Assembly: GCF_007828035.1 (NCBI RefSeq)
Contig: NZ_VITV01000004.1
Span: 449,559-513,558 of the forward strand
Origin: Nitrospirillum amazonense
GTDB taxonomy: Bacteria; Pseudomonadota; Alphaproteobacteria; Azospirillales; Azospirillaceae
Reading direction: 5' to 3'
DNA: 64,000 nt
Part shown: one piece after another, positions 27,181 through 37,279 of the stretch
Layout of the letters: every line of letters begins with the position of its first letter
How positions within the stretch are numbered: position 1 is the first letter of the stretch
The notes under the pieces: generated by a model
The model's database searches: none
What the model was told of the DNA's origin: nothing
Seen by the model: only the letters and a program-made list of their open reading frames with translations
Program-made: the position numbers and the translations under genes

Positions 27181-27224
27181 AGATGGCCAGCCGGGGTGGA
27201 CCCGGCTGGCCATCTGTCATTTAA
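27181..27224 (+). terminator. Long hairpin between rpsO and pnp
   Basis: Perfect 15-bp stem (27181-27195 with 27201-27215, loop GTGGA) followed by a modest T-rich stretch (GTCATTTAAAGG). In E. coli the rpsO terminator and the RNase III-cleaved pnp leader lie in this same gap, so it may serve as rpsO terminator, pnp attenuator or processing site. Confidence 0.75.
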
Positions 27225-27314
27225 AGGTTTCTAATGCGGGTGCTGCCGATAGGGCCCCGGCTCGGCCGTCCAATCCGGGACGTGATCCGAGTATCGGATG
27301 GAAGGAAGAAAGAT

Positions 27315-29444
<2,130 letters not shown>

Positions 29445-29466
29445 GCCCCAGGGCCGGACTTTTGCC

Positions 29467-29589
29467 CCAGCGGCAGGGGGCTCCTTGCCGCTGGTAGCCC
29501 GCAAGGGCGGGCGCCGGAGTTTCGCGGGCAGCGTCAGCGGACTGCAAAACGAGGAAGGCCAGCGGGCGGATGCCCGCGCCCGCCGCTTG
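29467..29589 (-). repeat. Dispersed intergenic palindromic repeat, copy C
   Basis: About 123 bp, inverted relative to copies A and B. Read on the minus strand it shows CAAGCGGCGGGCG, GGGCATCC, TTCCTCGTTTTGCAGTCCGCT, ACGCTGCCCGCG, AAACTCCGGCG, a GCCCGC-CTT-GCGGGC hairpin and a last hairpin CCAGCGGCA pairing with TGCCGCTGG (9 bp). Both terminal hairpins keep their pairing with different bases from copies A and B. Confidence 0.75.
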
Positions 29590-29650
29590 AGGGGGACCTA
29601 TAATAAGCCCGAGGCATCCGGCCGCAGCCGATGCCTTTGGTTAAGGATTA

Positions 29651-29680
29651 AGCCGCCCAGGGTAGCTTGGGCGGCTTTTT
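29651..29680 (+). terminator. Rho-independent terminator after pnp
   Basis: AGCCGCCCA (29651-29659) pairs with TGGGCGGCT (29668-29676), followed by a T run to 29680. It ends the rimP-pnp superoperon. Confidence 0.88.
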
Positions 29681-29985
29681 CTATGTCCGCCGCGTGCCGA
29701 CAACGATCCATTTGTGGCGAAGTCTGGGCACTAATTCGGTCTAGCCATGAAATAAGGGCTTAGTATTGATTTCCAGCCGTGCGCTGAGGGCATGGAAAGT
29801 GTGACGATCCTCACAGGTTATGACCGTCTCGAGGGCGTAATGAATCGGTCATCCATCAGTAGTTACCCGCAATAGTAGCGCGATGGACTTGAAGGTGGTG
29901 ACGAAACATCGCCGGAACACGCCCAAGATTTATTGCTTGCAGCAATGAAATTGTGGCGAATTAGGGACCTTGAAGGAGAGTTACC

Positions 29986-30630
29986 ATGTCGCATTTACGG
30001 ACTATTGTCTTGGCCGCTTCGGCTCTGGTCGCGGTTGCCGCGACGCCGGCCCTGGCGCAGAGCACGTTCGATGGCGGCTATGTTGGTGCCAACGCCGGCT
30101 ATGACTGGTTCAACGCCCATCAGCGGGCCACCGTCGGCGGCCAGCAGAGCACGCCCAGCCATGAGACCCAGGGTTTCAACGGCGGCCTCTTCGCCGGCTA
30201 CGGCCAGACCGTTTATGACAACATCTATGTCGGCGCCGAAGGCGAAGCCAATTTCTATACCGGCGACCGGACCTACAGCGACGCCCTGGGCAGCTACCGC
30301 GTGCAGCCCAACTACAGCGCCGGCGTCAGCGCCCGCCTGGGCTACGTGGTCCAGCCCGACCTGCTGCTGTTCGGCCGTGTGGGCTATCAGCACACCTCCA
30401 TCGATACGACCAACGCCCTGACGGGTGGCGCCTCCCGCCAATACGCTCAGGACTATGACGGTGTGAAGTACGGCGTCGGCGCCGATTACGCCATCGATGA
30501 GCACCTGTTCACCCGCATCGAGTACGACTACACCGACTACTCGCACTCCACGCGGGATCTGGCCGGCGGCCAGCTGCGCACGACCCCGGACGAAAGCCAG
30601 GTCCGCGTCGGCGTCGGCATCCGCTTCTGA
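29986..30630 (+). CDS. Outer-membrane beta-barrel protein (Omp25/OmpA-like porin family)
   Basis: 214 residues with AAGGAGAG ribosome site. Signal peptide MSHLRTIVLAASALVAVAAT cut after ALA (residue 24). The mature part alternates aromatic/glycine strands (FDGGYVGANAGYDWF, YVGAEGEANFYTGDR, ARLGYVVQPDLLLFGRVGYQH, GVGADYAIDEHLFTRIEYDYTDY) and ends with the outer-membrane signature Phe (VRVGVGIRF). It belongs to the 8-stranded barrel family found in alphaproteobacteria. It is probably structural or an adhesin-like surface protein; specific function is unknown. It is a single gene between two terminators. Confidence 0.88.
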   Translation: MSHLRTIVLAASALVAVAATPALAQSTFDGGYVGANAGYDWFNAHQRATVGGQQSTPSHETQGFNGGLFAGYGQTVYDNIYVGAEGEANFYTGDRTYSDALGSYRVQPNYSAGVSARLGYVVQPDLLLFGRVGYQHTSIDTTNALTGGASRQYAQDYDGVKYGVGADYAIDEHLFTRIEYDYTDYSHSTRDLAGGQLRTTPDESQVRVGVGIRF

Positions 30631-30650
30631 TAAAAGCGCGCCTCTTGAGG

Positions 30651-30681
30651 AAAAGGCCCGGGCTCATCCCCGGGCCTTTTT
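30651..30681. terminator. Bidirectional terminator
   Basis: AAAAGGCCCGGG (30651-30662) pairs with CCCGGGCCTTTT (30669-30680), a perfect 12-bp stem with T runs on both strands. It lies between the outer-membrane protein gene (plus) and the DUF882 gene (minus) and can serve both. Confidence 0.9.
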
Positions 30682-30730
30682 CATGTTCGAACGCCCTTTT
30701 CTCAGGATGCGACCGCCTTACGCAAACCAG

Positions 30731-31339
30731 TCATCGCGTGGAATACGTCGCCCAGGTGCGCACGGGCCCCGTGTCCACATGGGTGTGGCCGCTGCCATCG
30801 TAGAAGGCGGCGCCGCCGCGCTGCATGGTCTTTGCGATCTCGGTGATGGCGTCGCCCTTCAGCGCCGGGATGCGGATGTCGGCGGCGCGGCCCTGCATGT
30901 GGAAGCTTTCGCGGGCGGCGTTGCGGTTGACCTTGACCAGGGCGGCATTGGTCTCGGGTGAGCGGTAGCCCGACAGGATGTCCACCTGCGTGGTCGGCGG
31001 CAGGCTGGATCGCAGGATGACGCCGCTGATGAAGTCCATCAGCGCCGGGTCGATGTCATGGGTCTCGCCGGTATGGCGATCGCGCATGATGTGCGCCACC
31101 TCGGCCATGGCGTGGGCGTCATAGGCGCCGTCATGCCAGTAGATGACGTCCACCTTCTCCTTGCTAGGCGGATGCACCAGCACGACGCGGCGGATGGCGG
31201 CGGTATTTGCCGGCGGCAAGTCGGCCTCCGCCGGGGGCACGGGGAAGGGCTTGGGCGCGCCGCCGCCGCACGCCGCGACCACGGCCAGCATCAGGGAAAG
31301 GGATGCCGCCCGGGCGAACCGGAAAGGGGGTTTTGTCAT
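30731..31339 (-). CDS. DUF882/YcbK-family lipoprotein (M15-like peptidase fold)
   Basis: 202 residues. The N-terminus MTKPPFRFARAASLSLMLAVVAAC has a lipobox V-A-A-C24, so the protein is probably lipid-anchored. The M15-like core contains VDILSGYRSPETNAAL, ESFHMQGRAADIRIP (His and Asp metal ligands by family analogy) and SGHTHVDTGPVRTW near the end. YcbK-type proteins are putative zinc D,D-carboxypeptidases or peptidoglycan hydrolases. It starts inside the end of the upstream response-regulator gene (4-bp ATGA overlap), so both are made together. Confidence 0.85.
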   Translation of the reverse strand: MTKPPFRFARAASLSLMLAVVAACGGGAPKPFPVPPAEADLPPANTAAIRRVVLVHPPSKEKVDVIYWHDGAYDAHAMAEVAHIMRDRHTGETHDIDPALMDFISGVILRSSLPPTTQVDILSGYRSPETNAALVKVNRNAARESFHMQGRAADIRIPALKGDAITEIAKTMQRGGAAFYDGSGHTHVDTGPVRTWATYSTR

Positions 31340-32007
31340 GGGGCCAGCCGATATCCGCCGGGTTCGGTCACCAGCAGGACGGCGTTGGCCGGGTCCCGCT
31401 CTATCTTCTGTCGCAAGCGATAGATATGGGTTTCCAGGGTGTGGGTGGTGACGCCTTCGTTATAGTTCCACACCTGGTCCAGCAACTGCTCCCTGCTGAT
31501 GACCGCGCCCTCGGCGCGGTGCAGATAGGCCAGGATTTGCGCTTCCTTGTCGGTCAGCCGGGTTTCGGCGCCGGTGCCGTCCTCCCGCAGGGTGCGGGCG
31601 ACCGCGCGGAACTCATAGGGGCCGATGCGCAGGGCGGGGTCGTCGCCCGTGGGCCGGGCATGCTGGCGCAGCTTGGTCAGCAGCGTGCCGATGCGGAACG
31701 GCTTCACCAGCCGGTCGCTGCAGCCCGCCACGTCGGGTTCCCCCTCCGCCGCCATCAGCAGGATGGGGCAGTCCACACCGGCCTGGCGCAAGGCGGCGCA
31801 GACGGCGGCCCCGTCCATGTCGGGCAGGCGGCTGGCCAGCAGAATGGCCTCGAACGAAACCTCCTGCGCGGCGGCCAGCGCCGTGGCGCCATGGGCGGCC
31901 TGCCGCACGTCGAATTCCTCCAAAGCCGTCAGCTGTTCGGCCAACAGGTGACGCAGGGTTTCGTCATCCTCAACCAGCAACAGTTTCTTGGAGCCTGGGG
32001 TCGTCAT
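31336..32007 (-). CDS. OmpR-family response regulator with an atypical receiver
   Basis: 223 residues. Receiver about 8-115: the acidic pocket VEDDE (12-16) and the conserved Lys in RLVKPFR are present, but the phospho-acceptor position is Ala58 (FEAILLASRLPDMDG, where the family has ILLD). The codon is GCC, clearly Ala. The winged-helix output (about 125-222: LTDKEAQILAYLHRAEGAVISREQLLDQVWNY, then THTLETHIYRLRQKIE) is intact. It therefore probably binds DNA independently of phosphorylation. No kinase gene is adjacent; its partner is the coupled DUF882 lipoprotein. Targets are unknown. Confidence 0.88.
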   Translation of the reverse strand: MTTPGSKKLLLVEDDETLRHLLAEQLTALEEFDVRQAAHGATALAAAQEVSFEAILLASRLPDMDGAAVCAALRQAGVDCPILLMAAEGEPDVAGCSDRLVKPFRIGTLLTKLRQHARPTGDDPALRIGPYEFRAVARTLREDGTGAETRLTDKEAQILAYLHRAEGAVISREQLLDQVWNYNEGVTTHTLETHIYRLRQKIERDPANAVLLVTEPGGYRLAP

Positions 32008-32128
32008 AGGCCTGGACTAGGGCAACGGGGACGGAGGCGGACGGACAGTCTTGTCGTCTTCTTACCATGGGTGCGGATCGTTCGCACGGGAGTCCATGGG
32101 CGCATGCCCCATGGGTTGAGCTTCCTCT

Positions 32129-33025
32129 CTATCGCCTGGCCAGGATGTCGGCGTGGCCCACGATCAGCTCCACCCGCATGACGGCGGCGCGGCGGCGCTC
32201 GCGCCAGGCGCCGATGCGGTCGGCCATGGCGGGATCGCGTGCTTCCGCCTGGGCGGCCAGAATGTCCACCAGGTCCAGGTGTGCCTGTCGGGCGCGCAGG
32301 CCAGACAGCCGCCAGTCCGACCGGGCGCCGTCCAGGCGATAGCCCGCGGCCTCCAGCCTTTCCACCAGAACCGGGGAGGCCTGATCGCCCAGCGGCGGGC
32401 CGAAGCCATAGTCGCGCTGGGCCGCGGCCGTCGCCAGTTCCACCACCATCCCATCGTCCGGATCCTCTGGCCGCCAGAGCAGCCGGCCATCCTGCACCCC
32501 AGTGGCCAATACGGGCGGCAGGCCGCTGGCCGCCAGTTCGACAACGAAATGGTCCAGCCATTCCGCCGATACGCGATCGAAGAAGGCATTGCCGGTAACG
32601 CCGTCATGGCGCTGGATGCCCAGGTCGTGCAGGTCGGACGACATGTCCTGTTGGATCAGGGTCAGGCGGCTGCGCATGTCGTCGCCGAACAGGATCAGCT
32701 CGCCCACCGCACCCGGTGTCCCGGCTTCCGGCGGGTTGCGGGCCATGCCCCAGCCCAATTCATGCGCCCAGCGCTGCATCCGCTCCGCCACGCCGCCCAG
32801 GACCGTGGCGTCGGTGTCCATCAGGGTCCAATCCTGGATCATGCGCCCCAGGCGGGGCAGCAGATGGCGGACGTTGGCGCCCAGGCCGGCGCCCAGATCC
32901 AGGACATGGGGGCGCGACGGCACCATGCGGGCGAATTCCCAGGCCAGCTCGATGGCCCGCGCCTTATCGTCCAGCGGCTCGCGCAGGGCCTGCCAGTCGC
33001 TGTCGATGATCTGCGGCTGGATCAT
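32129..33025 (-). CDS. Class I SAM-dependent methyltransferase-like protein
   Basis: 298 residues. Motif I is HVLDLGAGLGANVRHLLPRL (about residues 40-59), followed by WTLMDTDATVL, the acidic end of beta-2. A Rossmann-fold methyltransferase domain covers the first ~230 residues; the C-terminal ~70 (AHLDLVDILAAQAEARD through RRAAVMRVELIVGHADI) are helical, and the last strand resembles small-molecule methyltransferases. The substrate is unknown. It lies alone on the minus strand, divergent from ribA across a 537-bp gap. Confidence 0.75.
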   Translation of the reverse strand: MIQPQIIDSDWQALREPLDDKARAIELAWEFARMVPSRPHVLDLGAGLGANVRHLLPRLGRMIQDWTLMDTDATVLGGVAERMQRWAHELGWGMARNPPEAGTPGAVGELILFGDDMRSRLTLIQQDMSSDLHDLGIQRHDGVTGNAFFDRVSAEWLDHFVVELAASGLPPVLATGVQDGRLLWRPEDPDDGMVVELATAAAQRDYGFGPPLGDQASPVLVERLEAAGYRLDGARSDWRLSGLRARQAHLDLVDILAAQAEARDPAMADRIGAWRERRRAAVMRVELIVGHADILARR

Positions 33026-33562
33026 GCGTCGCCTCCGCGACCACCGCCGGGGGGCGGGCCGGAAGAGGGGGCTGAGGCCGGGGCGAAGGCACGGAACATC
33101 CCGTTAGGGTCCTGACGTGACGGGGTCGGCGCAGGGGCCGGAAACAAACGGAAACGGGGCGGGAAACACCGTTGCATCAGCGGGTTACCGGGGTGTCCGC
33201 CACACCGTCGGCCCACCGCCCGATGGTCGGATGCGCCACTTACTCTGGTGTTTCCCGCCCGGAAAAGCCATGGCGCGATCGGTCATATCGGCTGGCCGCC
33301 CGGCGCGGGGCTGGCGGGGCGAGCGACGCGGCGTGGGATTTATTCCGCACGCCGTCCCACCGCCGGGCTGGGGACCCATGCAACGCTAGCGCTTCGCCCG
33401 CGCACCGGGGACCGATACCGTGTGATTTGGGCGGAAGTGGTTGTGCCGGGCGGGCCAAATGACCATTTGCTGCCCATGCGCCGGTGCCCATTTTTCGTGC
33501 CGTCCCTCAGCCTAAGTCCCAAGGCCCCGTGCCGTTCTCCCGTGTCGCCTGGATATACCCGC
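33026..33562. other. 537-bp gap upstream of ribA
   Basis: No convincing protein, tRNA or terminator. I looked for an FMN riboswitch ahead of ribA and found none of its conserved blocks. A 14-bp palindrome CAAATGACCATTTG lies at 33456-33469, about 94 bp before the ribA ATG, and could be an operator. Confidence 0.5.
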
Positions 33563-34759
33563 ATGTCGCTCGCCGCCGAACCCATCTCGCCCCTGCTGCG
33601 GACCGCCAGCCGCTCCGTCCAGCGCGCGGTGTCCGAGCTGCGCCGCGGCGATCTGGTGATGCTGCAGGGCGGTGACGACCGTGTCCTGCTGGTGCGCGCG
33701 GCAGAGATGGCGGACGCCCCGGCCCTGGCCCTGGTGCGGCAGGCGGCGGCCCAAGGCGGCGGGGGCGAGCCCGCCCTGGTGGTGACCGACAAGCGCGCCA
33801 TCGCCGCGGGCCTGCTGACCCGGGCGGTGGAGCCGGCGCAGGCCGACCCCATGGGGGCCGGCACCGTGGTCATCGCTCCGGCTCCGGGCCCGTCGAGCCA
33901 AGGCACGTCGGGTCAAGGCCTGACGCCCGACCTGGTGCGCCTGCTGGCCGACCCCACCCGCCCGGGCCACGCCACCCCCGGCATCACGCCCATCGTCCGC
34001 CCCTTCCCCTCCGCCGAGGGCGAGGCCCTGCTGCTGGTCAAGCTGGCGCGCCTGCTTCCGGCCGTCGTGGTGGCCGAGGTGCCGGCCGCCCGCGCCGCCG
34101 AGGTGGCGGCGCGCAATGACCTGCTGACGGTGCGGGGCGCCGACGTCCAGGCCTACCAGGCCGCCGGCGAGTCCACTCTGCGCCAGGTGGTGGAGGCTTC
34201 CGTCCCCCTGCTGGATGCGGAGGACACGCGCCTGATTGCCTTCCGCGCGCCCGACGGCGGGGTGGAGCATCTGGCCATCCTGATCGGCAATCCCGATCCG
34301 GCGCAGCCGGTGCTGGCCCGCCTGCATTCCGAATGCTTCACCGGCGACCTGCTGGGCTCCTTGCGCTGCGACTGCGGCGCCCAGCTGCGCGGCGCCATCC
34401 GCGAGATCGCGGCCCAGGGCAGCGGCGTGGTCCTGTACCTGGCGCAGGAGGGCCGCAACATCGGCCTGATGAACAAGCTGCGCGCCTACCGCCTTCAGGA
34501 CGCCGGCGTCGACACGGTGGACGCCAACCTGATGGTGGGCTTCGAGGCGGACGAGCGCACCTACCTGCCGGCGGCCACCATGCTGAAGGCCCTGGGCTTC
34601 ACCGCCGTGCGGCTGATGACCAACAACCCGGACAAGCTGTCCCAGCTGGCCCGCTGGGGCGTGCAGGTGGTGGACCGCGTCCCCCACATCTTCCCCGCCA
34701 ACGGCCACAACATCGCCTACCTGCGCACCAAGGCGGAAAAGGCCGGCCACCTGCTGTGA
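33563..34759 (+). CDS. ribA: GTP cyclohydrolase II with degenerate N-terminal domain
   Basis: 398 residues from the ATG at 33563. The C-terminal ~200 residues are RibA: zinc ligands in HSECFTGDLLGSLRCDCGAQL-type block, LYLAQEGRNIGLMNKLRAY, and GFEADERTYLPAATMLKALGF with RLMTNNPDKL. It converts GTP to the first riboflavin precursor plus formate and pyrophosphate. The first ~180 residues have the size of a RibB domain, but the acidic catalytic motifs of DHBP synthase are not evident, as in the alphaproteobacterial RibA type with an inactive N-terminal half. Confidence 0.9.
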   Translation: MSLAAEPISPLLRTASRSVQRAVSELRRGDLVMLQGGDDRVLLVRAAEMADAPALALVRQAAAQGGGGEPALVVTDKRAIAAGLLTRAVEPAQADPMGAGTVVIAPAPGPSSQGTSGQGLTPDLVRLLADPTRPGHATPGITPIVRPFPSAEGEALLLVKLARLLPAVVVAEVPAARAAEVAARNDLLTVRGADVQAYQAAGESTLRQVVEASVPLLDAEDTRLIAFRAPDGGVEHLAILIGNPDPAQPVLARLHSECFTGDLLGSLRCDCGAQLRGAIREIAAQGSGVVLYLAQEGRNIGLMNKLRAYRLQDAGVDTVDANLMVGFEADERTYLPAATMLKALGFTAVRLMTNNPDKLSQLARWGVQVVDRVPHIFPANGHNIAYLRTKAEKAGHLL

Positions 34760-34856
34760 TGGGCAGGGCTGGCCAAGGCCGGCAAGTCCGGCTGGCGCCG
34801 CCCGGTTGAATCTGCCGATGGGCGGTTTCGCATGACCGCGGATGCCGGCTAATACA

Positions 34857-34877
34857 CTGAAAATATTAAATATTCAG
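34857..34877. promoter_or_regulatory. AT-rich imperfect palindrome before the Ala/Pro-rich gene
   Basis: A 21-bp stretch whose ends CTGAA and TTCAG pair around an ATATT/AATAT centre, in an otherwise very GC-rich region, 47 bp before the start at 34924. It could be an operator or a promoter element. Confidence 0.4.
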
Positions 34878-34923
34878 ACTGGCATATCGCTTGCTTTGGA
34901 TTGTGGGTGCAGGAGAAAGCCCC

Positions 34924-36642
34924 ATGACCCCCAGCGTCCAGTCTGCCCTGTCGCCGTCCTACCCCGATCCCGCGCTGGTGGGTGGCAACGCCACGGCCGC
35001 GACCGCCGGCCAGGCGGGGGTGACGGGTGACTTCCAGGACCAGCTGGGCCAGCAGGTGGCGCAGGACGCGACGCAACAGGCGGGCGCGTCGCCGGGTCAG
35101 GTAGGTGCCGCCCCGGTGGGTACTGCGGCTGCGGTCCAGGCCCAGGCGGCTGCCCATAAGGACAGCCACATGTCCTTCTGGGACGTGGTCGACATCATCA
35201 ATCCCCTGCAGCACATCCCTGTCATCAGCACGATCTATCGGGAGATCACGGGCGACACCATCAAGGCCCCGGCCAAGATCCTGGGCGGCCTGCTCTATGG
35301 CGGCCCCATCGGCATGGCGCTGGCCACCGGCGACGCCATCATCGAGGAGGAAACGGGCGAGGACGTGGGCGCCCACGTCATGGACGCCCTGGGCCTGGGG
35401 CACCACAAGACCGGCACGGTCACACTGGACCCCGACGAGGATCAGGGCGGCGGCAAGGGACGCCAAGGCGGCCACGGGCGCGGCCAGGGAGACGGCCAGG
35501 AGCAGCCGGACCACGCCCCCACCGCTGGCCGCGCGCCCGTGGCCAAGGTCGAGTCCCTGGTGCTGGCGCCCCAGACGGAAGGTGCGGCCCCGGCGGTGGC
35601 GCAGGCGGCGCCGGTTCCGGGCCAGATGGTGCGCACCAGCTCGGTTCCCGCCGGCGCCGTGCCCGGCCTGGCCACGCCGGCCACCACGGTCAGGTCCCAG
35701 GGCCAGGCCTTCCCCAACCTGGCGGCCGTACCCGCCATGGCCGTGCCCCCCATGGCCGTGAACGCTCCCGCCATGGCGTCCCCGGGGGCCGTGCCCGGCG
35801 CCAACCCCACCCAGGCCCTGGCGCAGCAGGCCAGCCAGATCACCAATGCCACGCAGGCGATGGCCCAGGCCGCGAACGCCGCCGCCAACATCGGTGTCGG
35901 CACCCAGTCCATGCCCATGGCCGCCGGACCGCAGCTGATGCCGGCCCAGGCCGCCGCCATGGCCAACACCGCCAGCAATGAGGCGGGCGCCCACCTGGGG
36001 CAGAAGCAGGCACACGGCCTGACCCTGGCCAACTACCGCGCCATGGCGGGCGCCGGCGCGGGCGCCCCCACCGGCCGCACCCTGGTGGCCCCCAGCTACG
36101 TCCAGAACATCAAGTCCGCTACCGCCGGCCCCACGGTGCTCCAGACCGGTGCGGTCCAGGCCAACGCCGCCCAGTCCCAGGCCGCCCAGTCCCAAGCAGT
36201 GATGGCCGCCGCCTCCCACCCGGCCATGATCCAGGTGATGGACGGCGGCACGGCCACTACCGCGCAGCCGCAGCGCACCCCAGTGCCCCAGGCCATCCAG
36301 GCCTACACCAATGCCATGGGCCAGGACACGGCCACCCTGTTGGCCCAGGCCACCGCCGCGTCGGCCAGCGTCAACGGTAGCCAGGCGCCTGCCGGCGCCC
36401 AGCCCGCGATGCCGCAGCAGCCCGCCAGCGGCGGCACCCTGTCCGCCAGCGCCATGCCGCCGGCCGGTGCGACCGACAGCCAGGCCGCATCCCGGGGTGG
36501 CGCCGTCCAAACCGGGGCCGCGGTCATCAGCAATGCCACCGGCGGCCCGCCCCCGCTGCCCAAGCAGTTCATCGCCGACATCATGATGGCCAACCTGGCC
36601 AAATATCAGGCCATGAAGGACGCCCAGGGCGCGCCTCATTAA
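34924..36642 (+). CDS. Ala/Pro/Gln-rich protein of unknown function with a conserved core
   Basis: 572 residues; ATG at 34924 with AGGAGAAA upstream (a TTG at 34891 is less likely). An ordered block lies at about residues 80-155: SFWDVVDIINPLQHIPVIST, then GDTIKAPAKILGGLLYGGPIG and EEETGEDVGAHVMDALG. It recalls conserved proteins of unknown function in other Rhodospirillales. The rest is Ala/Gln/Pro/Met/Gly-rich low complexity with a Gly/His/Arg/Asp linker (about 170-205). No signal peptide or clear membrane helix. The extreme C-terminus (PPPLPKQFIADIMMANLAKYQAMKD) looks like an amphipathic helix. I cannot assign a function. Confidence 0.8.
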   Translation: MTPSVQSALSPSYPDPALVGGNATAATAGQAGVTGDFQDQLGQQVAQDATQQAGASPGQVGAAPVGTAAAVQAQAAAHKDSHMSFWDVVDIINPLQHIPVISTIYREITGDTIKAPAKILGGLLYGGPIGMALATGDAIIEEETGEDVGAHVMDALGLGHHKTGTVTLDPDEDQGGGKGRQGGHGRGQGDGQEQPDHAPTAGRAPVAKVESLVLAPQTEGAAPAVAQAAPVPGQMVRTSSVPAGAVPGLATPATTVRSQGQAFPNLAAVPAMAVPPMAVNAPAMASPGAVPGANPTQALAQQASQITNATQAMAQAANAAANIGVGTQSMPMAAGPQLMPAQAAAMANTASNEAGAHLGQKQAHGLTLANYRAMAGAGAGAPTGRTLVAPSYVQNIKSATAGPTVLQTGAVQANAAQSQAAQSQAVMAAASHPAMIQVMDGGTATTAQPQRTPVPQAIQAYTNAMGQDTATLLAQATAASASVNGSQAPAGAQPAMPQQPASGGTLSASAMPPAGATDSQAASRGGAVQTGAAVISNATGGPPPLPKQFIADIMMANLAKYQAMKDAQGAPH

Positions 36643-36715
36643 ATCGCCGCCTCACTGGGCCGCCGCTTTGACGCGGCCCAATTGATCGGGACGCCGGTTG
36701 GGGTATAGAGGGGGG

Positions 36716-37279
36716 ATGGACATCCACCTGATCCCAGATGCCACCCTTCCAGCGACGCCCGGTTCCGGTGCCGGCTACCGGCTGCGCTGGCAGGACGGCC
36801 AGGGCCGGGCCCATGAGGCCGCCTGCATTATCGGCCGGGGCGGGATCATCGCCGACAAGCGGGAAGGGGACGGGGGTACCCCCGTGGGCCGCTTTCCCCT
36901 CCGCCGCGTGCTCTACCGCCCGGATCGCCTGCCGGCGCCGGAGACCGCCCTGCCGGTGGCGGCCCTGGCACCGGATGAGGGCTGGTGCGACGACCCCACC
37001 CACCCCGACTACAACCGCCCGGTGACCCTGCCGTTTCCCGCCAGCCATGAGGTGATGTGGCGGGAAGACCACGTCTACGACATCGTCGTGGTGCTGGGGC
37101 ATAACGATGACCCGCCGGTGCCCGGCCTGGGCAGTGCCATCTTCATGCACCTGACGCGGCCCGACCGCACCGCCACGGCCGGCTGCACCGCCCTGGACCT
37201 GGACGATTTGCGCCGCCTGCTGTCCCATTGCCAGCCGGGGGACCGGCTGTGTGTTCCTGATCAAGGACCGATGCCATGA
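36716..37279 (+). CDS. L,D-transpeptidase (YkuD)-family protein
   Basis: 187 residues from the ATG at 36716. The YkuD catalytic site is visible as GSAIFMHLTRP with H145 and TAGCTAL with nucleophile C157; IIADKREGDGGTPVGRFPLRRVLYR is the usual upstream block. No signal peptide is evident, unlike classical periplasmic L,D-transpeptidases, but many members of this YkuD subfamily (as in alphaproteobacteria) lack one. It overlaps the glycerophosphodiesterase gene by 4 bp (ATGA). A role in peptidoglycan cross-linking or trimming is family inference. Confidence 0.85.
   Translation: MDIHLIPDATLPATPGSGAGYRLRWQDGQGRAHEAACIIGRGGIIADKREGDGGTPVGRFPLRRVLYRPDRLPAPETALPVAALAPDEGWCDDPTHPDYNRPVTLPFPASHEVMWREDHVYDIVVVLGHNDDPPVPGLGSAIFMHLTRPDRTATAGCTALDLDDLRRLLSHCQPGDRLCVPDQGPMP

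Larger units (their letters stand above)
29445..29985. other. 541-bp gap between pnp and the outer-membrane protein gene
   Basis: It holds repeat copy C (29467-29589), the pnp terminator (29651-29680) and about 300 bp of noticeably lower GC that should contain the promoter of the next gene. The decamer TTGTGGCGAA occurs twice in it, near 29714 and 29951. I see no protein or tRNA gene. Confidence 0.6.

Noticed and set aside
33026-33562. FMN riboswitch before ribA
   Set aside because: None of the conserved FMN-element blocks is present on the plus strand; only a short palindrome was found.
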